DNA of 43,692 nt from Roseateles aquatilis (GCF_002205645.1 NZ_NIOF01000024.1:1-43692), one strand, 5' to 3'. Shown: positions 7,039 through 17,765, counted from the first letter of the stretch. The notes: generated from the letters alone by a model not told the origin. Program-made: numbers and translations.

Positions 7039-8147
7039 GCACCGCTCCTCTCGCATCGCGGACGGCGGGGCGGACTCACCGCAAAGACTCGTGGTTGCAC
7101 GGGCGGAGGCGAGGCGTGCAGCTCCAGCCCGCCTGGGTATCGGGTGACTTTCGCTTGCGGGTATTCCGCCAGCACTTTGGGTAGGGCAAGCAAGAAGCTC
7201 GTGCGGAAATCGTCCTCGGCACGAACGCCACAGTACTCTTGCCCGAATTGCAGGCGCAGCGCCGCCCACGGGACGGTCACGGGTGGCCCCTTGATGAGGT
7301 GAAGCCGGTAGGCCAGCCATGTGTAGATGTCGATGCACAGGGCGGACCCGGTCAAAGCGTGAAGCGCACGACGATCCAGTGGAACGCCGTGTGCGCGCAA
7401 CTCTTTGTAGAAGTCGTCGGTGAGAACAAGAACATTGGGCCACTTGTTGAGTTCACCGGCAGAACGCGGCAGCCAAGCTTCGTACTGCTTCACGGCCATG
7501 CTGTTGAAGGTATGGTCGGCGAAGCCCATCTGAAGCCGACAGGCAGCCATGGCGTTGAGCTGGCAGCGCAGAGTCTTGTAGCGACCCCCTTGCGTGTCAG
7601 CGAGGCCAATCAAGCGCATGAAGTCAGCGGGCGTGCGACCAATTTCGATGGCCGGCGAACTGCTTCGCAGGGCCAACGTGGCGATACATGCCAAAGCAAG
7701 GCGCGGGGTAGCGCCGTACGGGATGGGCTGAGGAACCGGCACGCCGGCAATGCTGAGGATGCCTGCCTGCACGTGCAGCCATGCCGAACCGACACGACGC
7801 TGGAACTCCCGCTCCTTCACTTTCCGACGCGGCAGGCCGGTCTGACAAAGGATGGAGTGATGGAAGATCAACTCATTCCAATCTGGTGGGTCTTGCGCGA
7901 TGGCGACCCCTGCTTCAAGCAGCTTGGCGTCACGAGCGCTGAGCGCCTTTGGCTGAGCGTCAGGTAGCGGAAGGGCGTCTGCTCGCAGCGAGGGCTTTGC
8001 CGCCTGGGTCGTGCGCGGCAAGTACTGCGTTCTCGCTGCAAGTGCATGGGCATCTTCTCCGGAAATGCCTCGTGCGATCAACGCGGCGGCATACTCGGCG
8101 CGGAGGGCTGCGTCGCCGTCGATGGGGAAGTCGTCAAGGGATCTCAT
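7035..8147 (-). CDS. RepA-family plasmid replication initiator
   Basis: The 370-residue protein matches the plasmid-encoded RepA family. The conserved block around VPQPIPYGATPR is followed by IEIGRTPADFMRLIGL, a G-G-R-Y-K segment, then FYKELRAHGVPLDRRAL, DIYTWLAYRLH and an L-x-x-QFG motif. Such proteins bind iterons and start plasmid replication, so this gene marks the island as plasmid- or ICE-derived. Start and stop overlap its neighbours by ATGA at both ends, so all three genes are translated together. No iterons could be recognised in the window. Confidence 0.75.
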   Translation of the reverse strand: MRSLDDFPIDGDAALRAEYAAALIARGISGEDAHALAARTQYLPRTTQAAKPSLRADALPLPDAQPKALSARDAKLLEAGVAIAQDPPDWNELIFHHSILCQTGLPRRKVKEREFQRRVGSAWLHVQAGILSIAGVPVPQPIPYGATPRLALACIATLALRSSSPAIEIGRTPADFMRLIGLADTQGGRYKTLRCQLNAMAACRLQMGFADHTFNSMAVKQYEAWLPRSAGELNKWPNVLVLTDDFYKELRAHGVPLDRRALHALTGSALCIDIYTWLAYRLHLIKGPPVTVPWAALRLQFGQEYCGVRAEDDFRTSFLLALPKVLAEYPQAKVTRYPGGLELHASPPPVQPRVFAVSPPRRPRCERSGA

Positions 8148-8602
8148 TGCTCACCTCCCTTGGCCGACGCTTGTGCTGCGGTGTTTTGAGCCCATCGAGC
8201 CCGCGACAGCTGCTCGGCTTTCGTTGGGCGGCCACGGGGGCGGCGCGGCGGTGGTGGCTCGGCGGGGCGGGTGGACTCGATCCACTGAAGGACATCGCAC
8301 TCGTACCAGCAAAGACGGCGGCTGTGCGGGAGCTTGAAGGGCCGAGGGATCAGGTGCGCATACTTGGTGTTGGTCGCGCACGTTCTGATCGTTGTTTCGG
8401 TCTTGCCAATGAGCTGGGCAAGTTGTTCGATGAACAGAATCCGAGGCAGATCGGCAGGCGGGGCCACAGGTGGCAACGTAGGAGCGAGGCAGACGGGGAC
8501 GAAGCCCTCTGCCACAGCTTGCGCAACCGGCTTGGGTGCGCTTTTTGACCGTGCGGGGCGTGATGAGTCGCCAGTACGGGCGACCGGAGATGATCTCGGC
8601 AT
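8144..8602 (-). CDS. AlpA/excisionase-like helix-turn-helix protein with AT-hook
   Basis: The protein has 152 residues. A central helix-turn-helix (LFIEQLAQLIGKTETTIR, then RPFKLPHSRRLCWYECDV) resembles AlpA/MerR-type excisionases that recognise att or promoter DNA. A Pro/Arg-rich stretch ending RRPRGRPTK looks like an AT-hook. Its stop overlaps the RepA start (ATGA), making it the first gene of the AlpA-RepA-integrase operon. It may regulate that operon or direct excision. The start at 8602 has only a weak ribosome binding site, so a shorter protein is possible. Confidence 0.65.
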   Translation of the reverse strand: MPRSSPVARTGDSSRPARSKSAPKPVAQAVAEGFVPVCLAPTLPPVAPPADLPRILFIEQLAQLIGKTETTIRTCATNTKYAHLIPRPFKLPHSRRLCWYECDVLQWIESTRPAEPPPPRRPRGRPTKAEQLSRARWAQNTAAQASAKGGEQ

Positions 8603-9081
8603 AGGAGTCTCACAAGCAAACGCGCTTGCGAGAGCCGATGCTGTTGGTTGCGGCGGGCAGAGCTACCGGTGGTCGAAGCTCGTGCGCTGGTCACCGCACC
8701 TCACGGTGCCGTAGTCACTTGGGGTTACGAAAGGACCGCGTGCGCTTACGGCCCAGACTGCGCCCCTGGCTGCTCAAAGCAGCCGAGCGTTGCGTGCTCT
8801 ATTGATCAAGCTATCTCTCATTTCACTTGATCTCACCTGCCACTTGCGCCTTGGGCTACACAGCGTTCTTGTAGGGCGCTAGGCAGGAGCGCTGTTACGT
8901 CCACCCATGCATGACAGTATGGGGAAATTCACAGCACCGTCAAGCCGTAAGCCTGGTCTGTGCCGACCTAGGGCATGTGCCCTACGCCCCCCGAGTCAAA
9001 ACCACATCGACTTGCTGGGCCATTCTTGGGCCATCGAGGGCCGAGATTTACTCCGAATCGTCATTCATGGCGATCAAAAGC
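8603..9081. other. Gene-free stretch between the island operon and tRNA-Pro
   Basis: No convincing gene was found in these 479 bases. The stretch should hold the promoter of the AlpA-RepA-integrase operon and possibly the island border. An inverted repeat GATCAAG (8804-8810) / CTTGATC (8826-8832) with 15 bases between is the only clear symmetry seen and could be an operator. No tandem iterons of the kind expected next to a repA gene are visible. Confidence 0.5.
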
Positions 9082-9117
9082 AAAAAAGCCCAAGTGCTTG
9101 ATTCACTTGGGCTTTTT
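9082..9117 (-). terminator. Intrinsic terminator of tRNA-Pro
   Basis: A 9-base-pair stem, GCCCAAGTG / CACTTGGGC (9088-9096 / 9104-9112), has a 7-base loop. It is flanked by a run of A on the left, which reads as T on the minus strand. It sits 13 bases past the tRNA 3' end in the correct orientation. Confidence 0.85.
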
Positions 9118-9129
9118 GGTCTTTTTGTC

Positions 9130-9206
9130 TGGTCGGGGTGAGAGGATTCGAACCTCCGGCCTCTACGTCCCGAACGTAGCGCTCTACCAGGCTAAGCTAC
9201 ACCCCG
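9130..9206 (-). tRNA. tRNA-Pro (anticodon CGG)
   Basis: The minus strand folds as a full cloverleaf. The acceptor stem pairs CGGGGTG with CACCCCG, the D-arm has AGCCTGGTAGAGC, and the anticodon stem is CTACG/CGTAG around TTCGGGA (anticodon CGG). The T-arm is GGAGG-TTCGAAT-CCTCT. The discriminator is A and CCA is encoded (9132-9130). The C1-G72 pair fits a bacterial tRNA-Pro. The accessory island lies immediately beyond its 3' end, the classic integration side. Confidence 0.95.
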
Positions 9207-9232
9207 TTTTGGTGTTCATTCGATCGAGAGTT

Positions 9233-10219
9233 TCAAGAACTTCTCTCCACCGACTGAGCCGCAAATTCTAGCAGACTTTCTTTCCACTTGGAAAGGGGCA
9301 GCTCGGACAGATATTGGTGGGCCTGTGCGACCTCCGCGCGCGCGGCTTCGCGCGTCGCCTCCAGGGCGCCGGTGCGCTGGACGATGGTGACGATGTCCTT
9401 CAGGCGCTCGACCTCGCCATGCTCGATCGCATGACGGATCAGCGCCCGTTCATCGTCGGTGCCGCGCTCCATCGCGATCAGCAGCGGCAGCGTGGGCTTG
9501 CCTTCGCGCAGGTCGTCGCCGACGTTCTTGCCGAGCGACTCGCTGGTGCCTTCGTAGTCGAGCGCGTCGTCGATCAACTGGAAGGCCGTGCCCAGCGCGC
9601 GACCGTAGCCGGCGCAGGCGTCTTCCAGTGCCGGCGGCGCGTCGGCCAGCACGGCGCCCAGGCGCGCGCTGGCTTCGAACAGCTTGGCGGTCTTGTAGCG
9701 GATGACGCGCAGGTAGCTGTCCACCGCGACATCGGGGTCGTGCATGTTCATCAACTGCAGGACCTCGCCCTCGGCGATGACATTGGTGGCGTCGGCCAGC
9801 ACTTCCAGGACGCGCATCCGGTCCACCGAGACCATCATCTGGAAAGCGCGCGAATAGAGGAAGTCACCGACCAGCACGCTCGCGGCGTTGCCGAACAGCG
9901 CGTTGGCGGTCTGCTTGCCGCGGCGCAGCGCGGACTCGTCGACGACGTCGTCATGCAGCAGCGTGGCGGTGTGGATGAACTCGACCACCGCCGCGAGCTC
10001 GCGACTGGCGGGGGAGTCGGCACCCAGCGCATTCGCGAACATCAACACCAGCTTGGGACGCATCCGCTTGCCGCCAGCGTGAATGATGTACGCGGAGATC
10101 TGATTGATCAGGGCCACGTCGGAACGAAGGCGTTGCGCGATGACGGCATCGACTTCATCCATCTGCGCATTCAGCGCCGCGAGGACCTCGGCAACTTGGG
10201 TAGAGGCAATAGGCTGCAC
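9233..10219 (-). CDS. ispB: Octaprenyl diphosphate synthase
   Basis: This trans-polyprenyl diphosphate synthase elongates farnesyl diphosphate with isopentenyl units to make the ubiquinone side chain. The two aspartate-rich Mg-binding motifs are DDVVD at about 90-94 and DDALD at 217-221, and GGKRMRP lies near residue 50. A GTG start at 10219 gives 328 residues, close to the usual 320-325. Longer frames run through a TATAAT at 10253-10248, which places transcription start near 10241 and rules them out. The gene is divergent from rplU, the normal order in Proteobacteria. The shine-dalgarno signal is weak. Confidence 0.95.
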   Translation of the reverse strand: MQPIASTQVAEVLAALNAQMDEVDAVIAQRLRSDVALINQISAYIIHAGGKRMRPKLVLMFANALGADSPASRELAAVVEFIHTATLLHDDVVDESALRRGKQTANALFGNAASVLVGDFLYSRAFQMMVSVDRMRVLEVLADATNVIAEGEVLQLMNMHDPDVAVDSYLRVIRYKTAKLFEASARLGAVLADAPPALEDACAGYGRALGTAFQLIDDALDYEGTSESLGKNVGDDLREGKPTLPLLIAMERGTDDERALIRHAIEHGEVERLKDIVTIVQRTGALEATREAARAEVAQAHQYLSELPLSKWKESLLEFAAQSVERSS

Positions 10220-10539
10220 TCTCGACTCACAGTGAGGGGAAGCGCGGATTATAGGAAGGCCCGCGCGCATGCCGACCCGCGTCGGCCGCGGTCTCGCACA
10301 ACGCCATGTCGAAGGGGTTCCGGCGATGCGTCCGCGAGCCGCTCCGAAGGAGGGGCGTCCCTGCGCCGGTGACCCGCGAGGCCGATGACCACGGGTCCTG
10401 AGAGGACTGGCCGTTTGCATCAGGGTTAGCACCTGTGCTACATTCGCGGGCTCCGCATCTTTGTGCGGTGTTTTTTCTTGGGCGGTCGAACCTGCTGATT
10501 CCCGGCTTGGGGCGGCTGTCCGTATGTGAAAGGGCTGAT
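10220..10539. promoter_or_regulatory. Divergent ispB / rplU promoter region
   Basis: This stretch has no gene. On the minus strand TATAAT (10253-10248) is a good -10 for ispB, with no clear -35. On the plus strand TTGCAT (10415-10420), 17 bases, then CTACAT (10438-10443) is a plausible promoter for rplU-rpmA. A rplU leader of roughly 90 bases follows, containing a small hairpin and a run of six T. Confidence 0.5.
10453..10476 (+). terminator. Hairpin plus T-tract in the rplU leader (possible attenuator)
   Basis: CCGCA (10453-10457) pairs with TGCGG (10464-10468) and is followed by TGTTTTTT. It resembles a weak intrinsic terminator placed in the 5' leader about 65 bases before the rplU start. 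Ribosomal protein operons are often controlled in their leaders, but the 5-base-pair stem is short and attenuation is only a suggestion. Confidence 0.3.
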
Positions 10540-10851
10540 ATGTACGCGGTCATAAAAACCGGTGGCAAGCAATACAAGGTTGCTGCTGGCGAAAAGATCA
10601 AGGTAGAACAGATTGCTGCGGAAGTTGGCCAAGAGATCGTGATCGACCAGGTTCTGGCAGTCGGAGACGGCGCTGAACTGAAGGTTGGCACTCCCTTGGT
10701 TGCTGGCGCCAGCGTCAAGGCCACTGTCGTGGCCCATGGCAAGCACGACAAGGTGCGCATCTTCAAGCTGCGCCGTCGCAAGCACTACAAGAAGAGCCAA
10801 GGCCATCGCCAGACCTTCACCGAGCTGGAAATCAGCGCGGTGAACGGCTGA
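10540..10851 (+). CDS. rplU: 50S ribosomal protein L21
   Basis: The 103-residue protein opens [14 protein letters not shown], the L21 signature, and ends with the basic [14 protein letters not shown] region that contacts 23S rRNA. The length equals the family norm. The start at 10540 was chosen over an in-frame ATG at 10435 because only the former gives the conserved N-terminus. Codons here are less GC-biased than in neighbours, as expected for a highly expressed gene. rpmA follows after 42 bases, forming the usual operon. Confidence 0.98.
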   Translation: MYAVIKTGGKQYKVAAGEKIKVEQIAAEVGQEIVIDQVLAVGDGAELKVGTPLVAGASVKATVVAHGKHDKVRIFKLRRRKHYKKSQGHRQTFTELEISAVNG

Positions 10852-10893
10852 GCAATCGGTCCACTCTTTAGCAATCTGATCAAGGAGTAATCC

Positions 10894-11151
10894 ATGGCAC
10901 AGAAAAAAGGCGGCGGCTCGACACGAAACGGCCGCGACTCCAAGCCCAAGATGCTGGGCGTGAAGGTGTATGGCGGCCAGACCATCTCGGCGGGCTCCAT
11001 CATCGTGCGTCAGCGTGGCACCAAGTTCCACGCCGGTACCAACGTGGGCATGGGCAAGGACCACACGCTGTTCGCATTGGTCGACGGCACGGTGTCCTTC
11101 ACCGTCAAGGGCGAAAACAGCCGCTCCACCGTCGTCGTCACGGCGGTTTGA
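10894..11151 (+). CDS. rpmA: 50S ribosomal protein L27
   Basis: The 85-residue protein begins [16 protein letters not shown], the L27 N-terminal arm that reaches the peptidyl-transferase centre. [18 protein letters not shown] and a C-terminal VVVTAV complete the family pattern. A strong AAGGAGT ribosome binding site lies 8 bases before the ATG. There is no N-terminal extension that would need cleavage, unlike Firmicutes L27. A terminator follows at 11209. Confidence 0.98.
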   Translation: MAQKKGGGSTRNGRDSKPKMLGVKVYGGQTISAGSIIVRQRGTKFHAGTNVGMGKDHTLFALVDGTVSFTVKGENSRSTVVVTAV

Positions 11152-11208
11152 GTCTGTTGATGTCCTGAAGCGCCGTGCCGGGCTCGTCCCGGCGCGGCGC
11201 GGACCCCC

Positions 11209-11240
11209 AAGCCCCGGCTTCGTCCGGGGCTTTGTTCTTT
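11209..11240 (+). terminator. Intrinsic terminator after rpmA
   Basis: GCCCCGG (11211-11217) pairs with CCGGGGC (11224-11230) around a short loop and is followed by TTTGTTCTTT. It separates rplU-rpmA from obgE, so obgE probably has its own promoter or depends on read-through. Confidence 0.8.
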
Positions 11241-11358
11241 CAGGCCCTGAAGTCGCGCGGGCCTCCGTGTTTCGCGAGTCCCGACTCGCATCGATCCAAA
11301 GCATGACCCGGCGCGGGAGCGCGGGGCGTGAATTACGATAGCCCCGCTCCGGGACTGA

Positions 11359-12696
<1,338 letters not shown>

Positions 12697-12728
12697 GTTT
12701 TCGATCGTCTCGCTGACGCACCCCGACC

Positions 12729-13862
12729 ATGAGCAACGATGAATTGAAGAGTGTCCTGAAGGATGCGCGACGCATCGTCGTCAAGGTCGGCTCCAGTCTG
12801 GTGACGAACGAGGGCCGCGGCGTCGATGCCGAGGCCATCGGCAACTGGTGCCGTCAGCTCGCCGAGCTGGCGCGCGAGGGCCGCGAGCTGGTGATGGTCT
12901 CCAGCGGCGCGATCGCCGAAGGCATGAAGCGCCTGGGCTGGGTCAGCCGGCCGAAGGAGCTGCACGAGCTGCAGGCCGCCGCGGCCGTCGGCCAGATGGG
13001 GCTGGCGCAGATGTACGAGACCAAGCTGCGCGAGCAGGGCCTCACCAGCGCGCAGGTGCTGCTGACCCACGCGGACCTGGCCGATCGCGAGCGCTACCTC
13101 AACGCGCGCTCGACGCTGCTGGCGTTGCTGCAGCATCGCGTGCTGCCGGTCATCAACGAGAACGACACCGTCGTCAACGACGAGATCAAGTTCGGCGACA
13201 ACGACACGCTCGGCGCGCTCGTCGCCAATCTGGTCGAGGCCGACGCGCTGGTGATCCTCACCGATCAGAAGGGCTTGTACTCGGCCGATCCGCGCAGGGA
13301 CCCGACCGCGCGCTTCATCGACGAGGCCGTCGCCGGCCGGCCGGAGCTCGAGGAGATGGCGGGCGGCGCCGGCTCCAGCATCGGCCGCGGCGGCATGATC
13401 ACCAAGATCCTGGCGGCCAAGCGCGCGGCGAGCAGTGGCGCCAACACCGTCATCGCCTGGGGACGCGAGCCCGATGTGCTGCTGCGCCTGGCGAGCGGCG
13501 AACGCATCGGCACCGCGCTGCTGGCGTCGACCGCGAAGCTCGCGGCGCGCAAGCAGTGGATGGTGGACCATCTGCAGCTGCGCGGATCGGTGCGCGTCGA
13601 CGCGGGCGCGGCGATCAAGCTACGGGAAGAGGGCAAGAGCCTGCTGCCCATCGGCGTGCAGGACGTGACCGGTGAATTCCATCGCGGCGACGTGATCGCC
13701 ATCCTCGACCTGGCCGGCAAGGAGCTGGCGCGGGGGCTGACCAACTACGGCAGCGCCGAAGCGCGACTGATCGCGCGCAAGCCGTCGTTCGACATCGAGC
13801 GGGTGCTGGGCTACTCGGCGGAGCCGGAACTCATACATCGCGACAACCTCGTGATGCGCTGA
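12729..13862 (+). CDS. proB: Glutamate 5-kinase
   Basis: The enzyme phosphorylates glutamate to gamma-glutamyl phosphate, the first step of proline synthesis, and is feedback-inhibited by proline. The amino-acid kinase domain has [11 protein letters not shown] at the N-terminus, SSGAIAEG for substrate binding, NENDTV and FGDND, and GRGGMITK for ATP. A PUA domain follows from about residue 280 ([18 protein letters not shown]). At 377 residues it matches the long PUA-containing form. It lies 32 bases after obgE and is probably cotranscribed. Confidence 0.97.
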   Translation: MSNDELKSVLKDARRIVVKVGSSLVTNEGRGVDAEAIGNWCRQLAELAREGRELVMVSSGAIAEGMKRLGWVSRPKELHELQAAAAVGQMGLAQMYETKLREQGLTSAQVLLTHADLADRERYLNARSTLLALLQHRVLPVINENDTVVNDEIKFGDNDTLGALVANLVEADALVILTDQKGLYSADPRRDPTARFIDEAVAGRPELEEMAGGAGSSIGRGGMITKILAAKRAASSGANTVIAWGREPDVLLRLASGERIGTALLASTAKLAARKQWMVDHLQLRGSVRVDAGAAIKLREEGKSLLPIGVQDVTGEFHRGDVIAILDLAGKELARGLTNYGSAEARLIARKPSFDIERVLGYSAEPELIHRDNLVMR

Positions 13863-13937
13863 GCCGGCGCGGCGCCGAGTCGCGTCACTCAACGCATGAC
13901 CCAGCGCGCCACGTAGCGCGCAGCGGAGCGCGAGAAA

Positions 13938-13972
13938 GAAAAAGGCGCTGGTGAAGACCAGCGCCTTTGTCG
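13938..13972. terminator. Bidirectional terminator between proB and rppH
   Basis: An 11-base-pair stem, AAGGCGCTGGT / ACCAGCGCCTT (13942-13952 / 13957-13967), has a GAAG loop. On the minus strand it is followed by TTTTTCTTTC, a strong T-tract for rppH. On the plus strand a weaker TTTGTCGTT serves proB. The convergent genes share it. Confidence 0.85.
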
Positions 13973-13986
13973 TTGCGCGGCGGGGG

Positions 13987-14703
13987 TCAGTCCTTCGACG
14001 GCTCCGTCGGCCCGCCGTGTCCGCCGCCTTGCGGCGCGGCGTCGTGCGGCGCATGCGCATCGTGCGTCGCCGTCGTGGCGGTCACTTCGTGCGCCTCATG
14101 GCCGTGTTCATGCGGGTGATCGTCGTGGTCGTGGCGATGATGGTCGCCGTCCCCATGGCCATGGCCGCCGTGGCGGTCGCCGCGAGGTGGCGGACGCATG
14201 CCGGCGCGCAGATAGCGGTTGTGGTGATTCAGGCGGGGCAGGAAGCGCGCAAGCTCCGTCAGCGCCATCTGGTAGACGCCGCGCTTGAACTCGATGACCG
14301 CCTCGAGCGGGACCCAGTACTCGTTCCAGCGCCAGGCGTCGAACTCGGGATGGTCGGTGGCGCGCAGGTTCATGTCGCTGTCGCGACCGGTCATCTGCAG
14401 CAGGAACCAGATCTGTTTCTGGCCGCGGTAGTGGCCGCGGGCATCGCGCCGGATGAAGTGATCCGGAACCTCGTAGCGGAGCCAATCGCGCGTGCGCGCG
14501 ATGATGCGCACGTGGTCTGCAGTGAGGCCCACTTCCTCATGCAGCTCTCTGAACATCGCCTGCTCGGGCGTTTCGCCATGCTTGATGCCCCCTTGGGGGA
14601 ACTGCCAAGAATGCGTGCGTATGCGCTTGCCCCAGAACACCTCGTTCTTGTGGTTGAGCAGGATGATGCCGACGTTGGGCCGGAAGCCTTCACGGTCGAG
14701 CAT
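13987..14703 (-). CDS. rppH: RNA pyrophosphohydrolase with His-rich C-terminal tail
   Basis: The Nudix hydrolase removes pyrophosphate from 5' mRNA ends and triggers decay by RNase E. The Nudix box [20 protein letters not shown] lies at about 38-57. WQFPQGGI and the [12 protein letters not shown] start are typical of RppH. ATG at 14703 has GAGGTTG upstream; the much longer open frame beyond it is only a shadow of proS. After about residue 170 the protein adds a His/Asp/Gly-rich tail ([18 protein letters not shown] and more), making 238 residues against about 160-176 in E. coli. The tail may bind metal. The gene is divergent from proS. Confidence 0.95.
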   Translation of the reverse strand: MLDREGFRPNVGIILLNHKNEVFWGKRIRTHSWQFPQGGIKHGETPEQAMFRELHEEVGLTADHVRIIARTRDWLRYEVPDHFIRRDARGHYRGQKQIWFLLQMTGRDSDMNLRATDHPEFDAWRWNEYWVPLEAVIEFKRGVYQMALTELARFLPRLNHHNRYLRAGMRPPPRGDRHGGHGHGDGDHHRHDHDDHPHEHGHEAHEVTATTATHDAHAPHDAAPQGGGHGGPTEPSKD

Positions 14704-14883
14704 AATCAACCTCGAATCATTCGTTGGATCGATTATTGCACCCGGCTCACGGCCCGGAGCGATCATCGCTAACCCTCGGTAGCAATCGGCGATCCGGGCC
14801 CGTGGCGGGCCCTGGCGATGCCTCCCGGGCAGGCGCGCCGAAGGCGGGTCCCACGATGATGCCGGCCCGGATCCACGCACGTG

Positions 14884-14921
14884 CCGCGGCAGCTTCGCTG
14901 GCCGCGGACTTTTATTTTTGC
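14884..14921 (+). promoter_or_regulatory. Hairpin and T-rich tract directly before proS
   Basis: CCGCGGC-AGC (14884-14893) pairs with GCT-GG-CCGCGG (14897-14907) around a three-base loop, with one bulge. It is followed by ACTTTTATTTTTG, and the proS ATG comes at 14926. It looks like an intrinsic terminator or attenuator, yet lies only about 18 bases before the start codon. No purine-rich ribosome binding site is visible. Alternatively the T-rich tract acts as a -10 or an S1-binding enhancer. Confidence 0.45.
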
Positions 14922-14925
14922 GCCC

Positions 14926-16668
14926 ATGAAAGCCTCCCAGTTCTTCATCTCCACGCTCAAGGAAGCCCCCGCCGATGCGGAGATCGTCAGCCACAAGTTG
15001 ATGATGCGGGCAGGCATGATCAAGCGCCTGGGCGCCGGCATCTACAACTACATGCCGATGGGGCTGCGCGTGATCCGCAAGGTCGAGCACATCATCCGCA
15101 GCGAGATGAACCGCGCCGGCGCGGTCGAGCTGCTGATGCCGGTCGTGCAACCGGCCGAGCTGTGGCAGGAAACCGGCCGCTTCGACAAGATGGGCCCCGA
15201 ACTGCTGCGGGTGAAGGATCGCCATGGCCGCGACTTCATCATCCAGCCGACGTCGGAAGAGGTCATCACCGACATCGCCCGCCAGGAGCTGCGCAGCTAC
15301 AAGCAGCTGCCGAAAAATTTCTATCACATCCAGACCAAGTTCCGCGACGAGCGTCGTCCCCGCTTCGGCGTGATGCGTGGTCGCGAGTTCACGATGAAGG
15401 ACGCCTACTCGTTCGACCGTGACGTCGCGAGCGCCGGCCGCAGCTACGAGAACATGTACTCGGCCTACTGCAAGGTGTTCCATCGACTGGGCCTGCAGTA
15501 CCGCGCCGTGGCGGCCGACACCGGCGCGATCGGCGGCGACCGCTCGCACGAGTTCCAGGTCATCGCCGAGACCGGCGAGGACGCGATCGTCTATTGCCCC
15601 ACCAGCGACTACGCCGCCAACATCGAGCTGGCCGAGGCGCTGGCCCTGCTGCCCGCGCGCGGCGCGGCGACGCAGGCGCTGACGAAGACCGCCACGCCGT
15701 CGAAGTCGACCTGCGCGGACGTCGCCGAACTGCTGAAGCTACCGCTGGCGCAGACCGTCAAGTCGCTGGTGCTGGCCACCGACGAGTTGAACGAGCAGGG
15801 CGAGGTCGCCAAGTCGCAGGTCTGGCTGCTGCTGGTGCGCGGCGACCACGACCTGAACGAAGTCAAGGCCGGCAAGATCGAGGGTCTGAAGGGCGGCTTC
15901 CGCTTCGCCACCGTCGGCGAGATCGAAACGCACTTCGGTTGCAAGCCTGGTTACCTCGGCCCCATCGGCCTGAAGCTGCCGGTGAAGATCGTCGCCGACC
16001 GCACGGTGGCCCACATGGCCGACTTCGTCTGCGGCGCCAACGAGGCGGACTTCCACTTCACCGGCGCCAACTGGGGCCGCGACCTGCCCGAGCCCGACCT
16101 GGTGGCCGACATCCGCAACGTCGTCGAAGGCGATCCATCGCCCGACGGCAAGGGCGTGCTGGCGATTCAGCGCGGCATCGAGGTCGGCCATGTGTTCTAC
16201 CTCGGGACCAAGTACTCGGCCGCGATGAACGCGACCTACCTGGACGAGACCGGCAAGCCGCAACTGATGGAGATGGGCTGCTACGGCATCGGCGTGACGC
16301 GCATCCTGGGCGCGGCGATCGAGCAGAACCATGACGAACGCGGCATTGTCTGGCCCGACGCGATCGCGCCATTCACCGTGGTGGTCTGCCCGATCGGCAT
16401 GGACCGCAGCGAGGACGTCAAGGCCGCCGCGACCCAGCTCCACCAGGACCTGCTGGACCTGGACATCGACGTGCTGCTGGACGACCGCGGCGAGCGCCCC
16501 GGCGCGATGTTCGCGGACTGGGAACTGGTCGGCGTGCCGCATCGCGTGGTGATCTCCGACCGCGGCCTGAAGGAAGGCCAGGTCGAGTACCAGGGCCGCC
16601 GCGACGCGGAAGCGACCAAGCTGGCGCTGGCCGACGTCGTCGCCCACCTGAAGCAACGCCTGGCGTGA
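14926..16668 (+). CDS. proS: Prolyl-tRNA synthetase
   Basis: This class II aminoacyl-tRNA synthetase attaches proline to tRNA-Pro. The 580-residue protein starts [15 protein letters not shown], the standard bacterial ProS N-terminus. Motif 2 has [18 protein letters not shown] YbaK-like editing insertion, which clears Ala-tRNA-Pro, lies between motifs 2 and 3 (around residues 225-405). Motif 3 is in [17 protein letters not shown], and an anticodon-binding domain ends the protein. The start was set at 14926 from the family alignment; a longer in-frame ATG at 14881 lies inside the upstream hairpin. A membrane protein gene overlaps its stop. Confidence 0.97.
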   Translation: MKASQFFISTLKEAPADAEIVSHKLMMRAGMIKRLGAGIYNYMPMGLRVIRKVEHIIRSEMNRAGAVELLMPVVQPAELWQETGRFDKMGPELLRVKDRHGRDFIIQPTSEEVITDIARQELRSYKQLPKNFYHIQTKFRDERRPRFGVMRGREFTMKDAYSFDRDVASAGRSYENMYSAYCKVFHRLGLQYRAVAADTGAIGGDRSHEFQVIAETGEDAIVYCPTSDYAANIELAEALALLPARGAATQALTKTATPSKSTCADVAELLKLPLAQTVKSLVLATDELNEQGEVAKSQVWLLLVRGDHDLNEVKAGKIEGLKGGFRFATVGEIETHFGCKPGYLGPIGLKLPVKIVADRTVAHMADFVCGANEADFHFTGANWGRDLPEPDLVADIRNVVEGDPSPDGKGVLAIQRGIEVGHVFYLGTKYSAAMNATYLDETGKPQLMEMGCYGIGVTRILGAAIEQNHDERGIVWPDAIAPFTVVVCPIGMDRSEDVKAAATQLHQDLLDLDIDVLLDDRGERPGAMFADWELVGVPHRVVISDRGLKEGQVEYQGRRDAEATKLALADVVAHLKQRLA

Positions 16669-17765
16669 GCCTCGCCCGTCCGCCGCAGCGCGTCGCGGCG
16701 GTGGACGCGCTTCGCGCGCTGGCGCTGCTGCCGGTGGTGCTGGTCAACTGGGTCGGTTATCCGGCGCTGCCCGACATGGGCCCGCTCACCGCGCCCACGC
16801 CCGCCGACAGCATGGCCGCGCAGGCCGTCTCATGGTTCCTGCATGCGCTGGTGGCCGGCAAGGGCATCGCCTTGCTGGCCTTCCTGTTCGGCTACAGCCA
16901 GGGCTTGTCGCAGGACCGCGGCGAGGCTGGCCTCGCGCATCGGCGGCGGCGGCTCGGCAAGCTGCTGCTGCTGGGCATCCTGCACGGCACGCTGCTCTAC
17001 ATGGGCGACATCCTGACGCTCTACGCGGTCGCCGGCTCGGTGCTGGCCATGTGGAGCGCCCATTCGCTGGCCCAGTTGAAGGTGCGGGCGTATGTCCTGG
17101 TCCTGCTTCAACTGGCGGTCGTCGCGCTCACCGTGGTGCTGTCGCATCTGCCGCTGACCGGCGAGCCGTCCGTGCCGCTGTCGGCGCCCACGACCTGGGC
17201 GGCCTGGACGCTGAGCAATGCCGGTCACTTCCTCTCGACGACGATCGCCTTCGTGTTGCTCGGTCTGCCGACCCCGTTGCTGCTGATGACCGCGGGACTG
17301 ATGGCGGCGCGGCTGCGGCTGTTCTCGCACCCCCGCTGGGAGCCGGCGCTGCGGCGCTGGTCGCGGCGCTGGTTCTGGCCCGCCGTTGCGGTGAACGTCG
17401 CTTTCACATCCCTGCTCTGGCCGGGCCTGCGCGACGGGGACAGCTTCATCGGTGGTTGCTACGCCATCTACTACCTCTATCCAACGGTGCTGCTGCTGAG
17501 CGCCGCCGTGCCGATGCTGGTCAACCGGATGCGCCACGACACGCGGCTGCTGAACGCGCTGGCGCCGCTCGGTCGGCATACGTTGACGCTGTACCTGATG
17601 AGCTCGGTCGCGAGCTTCGCGCTCTTCAGCGGCGCTGGTCTGGCCTGGCAGCCCAGCACCGTCGTCGTGACCGGGTTGGCGTTGGCCTACTGGGGCACGG
17701 GCGTGATACTCGCGCACGCGCTCGGGCCGAAACGCCTGCCGCTGGAACGCTGGTTGTCCCGCTGA
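16665..17765 (+). CDS. DUF418-type integral membrane protein
   Basis: The 366-residue protein starts at a GTG that overlaps the proS stop (GTGA), so translation is coupled. The N-terminal [23 protein letters not shown] and a later [12 protein letters not shown] match the DUF418 family of multi-pass inner-membrane proteins related to acyltransferases. About eight to ten hydrophobic segments can be seen. The function of the family is not established. In some Burkholderiales the neighbourhood proS-transglycosylase lacks this gene, so it may be a local addition. Confidence 0.75.
   Translation: MSLARPPQRVAAVDALRALALLPVVLVNWVGYPALPDMGPLTAPTPADSMAAQAVSWFLHALVAGKGIALLAFLFGYSQGLSQDRGEAGLAHRRRRLGKLLLLGILHGTLLYMGDILTLYAVAGSVLAMWSAHSLAQLKVRAYVLVLLQLAVVALTVVLSHLPLTGEPSVPLSAPTTWAAWTLSNAGHFLSTTIAFVLLGLPTPLLLMTAGLMAARLRLFSHPRWEPALRRWSRRWFWPAVAVNVAFTSLLWPGLRDGDSFIGGCYAIYYLYPTVLLLSAAVPMLVNRMRHDTRLLNALAPLGRHTLTLYLMSSVASFALFSGAGLAWQPSTVVVTGLALAYWGTGVILAHALGPKRLPLERWLSR

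Noticed and set aside
8603-9081. Plasmid origin with iterons next to repA
   Set aside because: No tandem repeats of the required kind are visible; only one inverted repeat was found.
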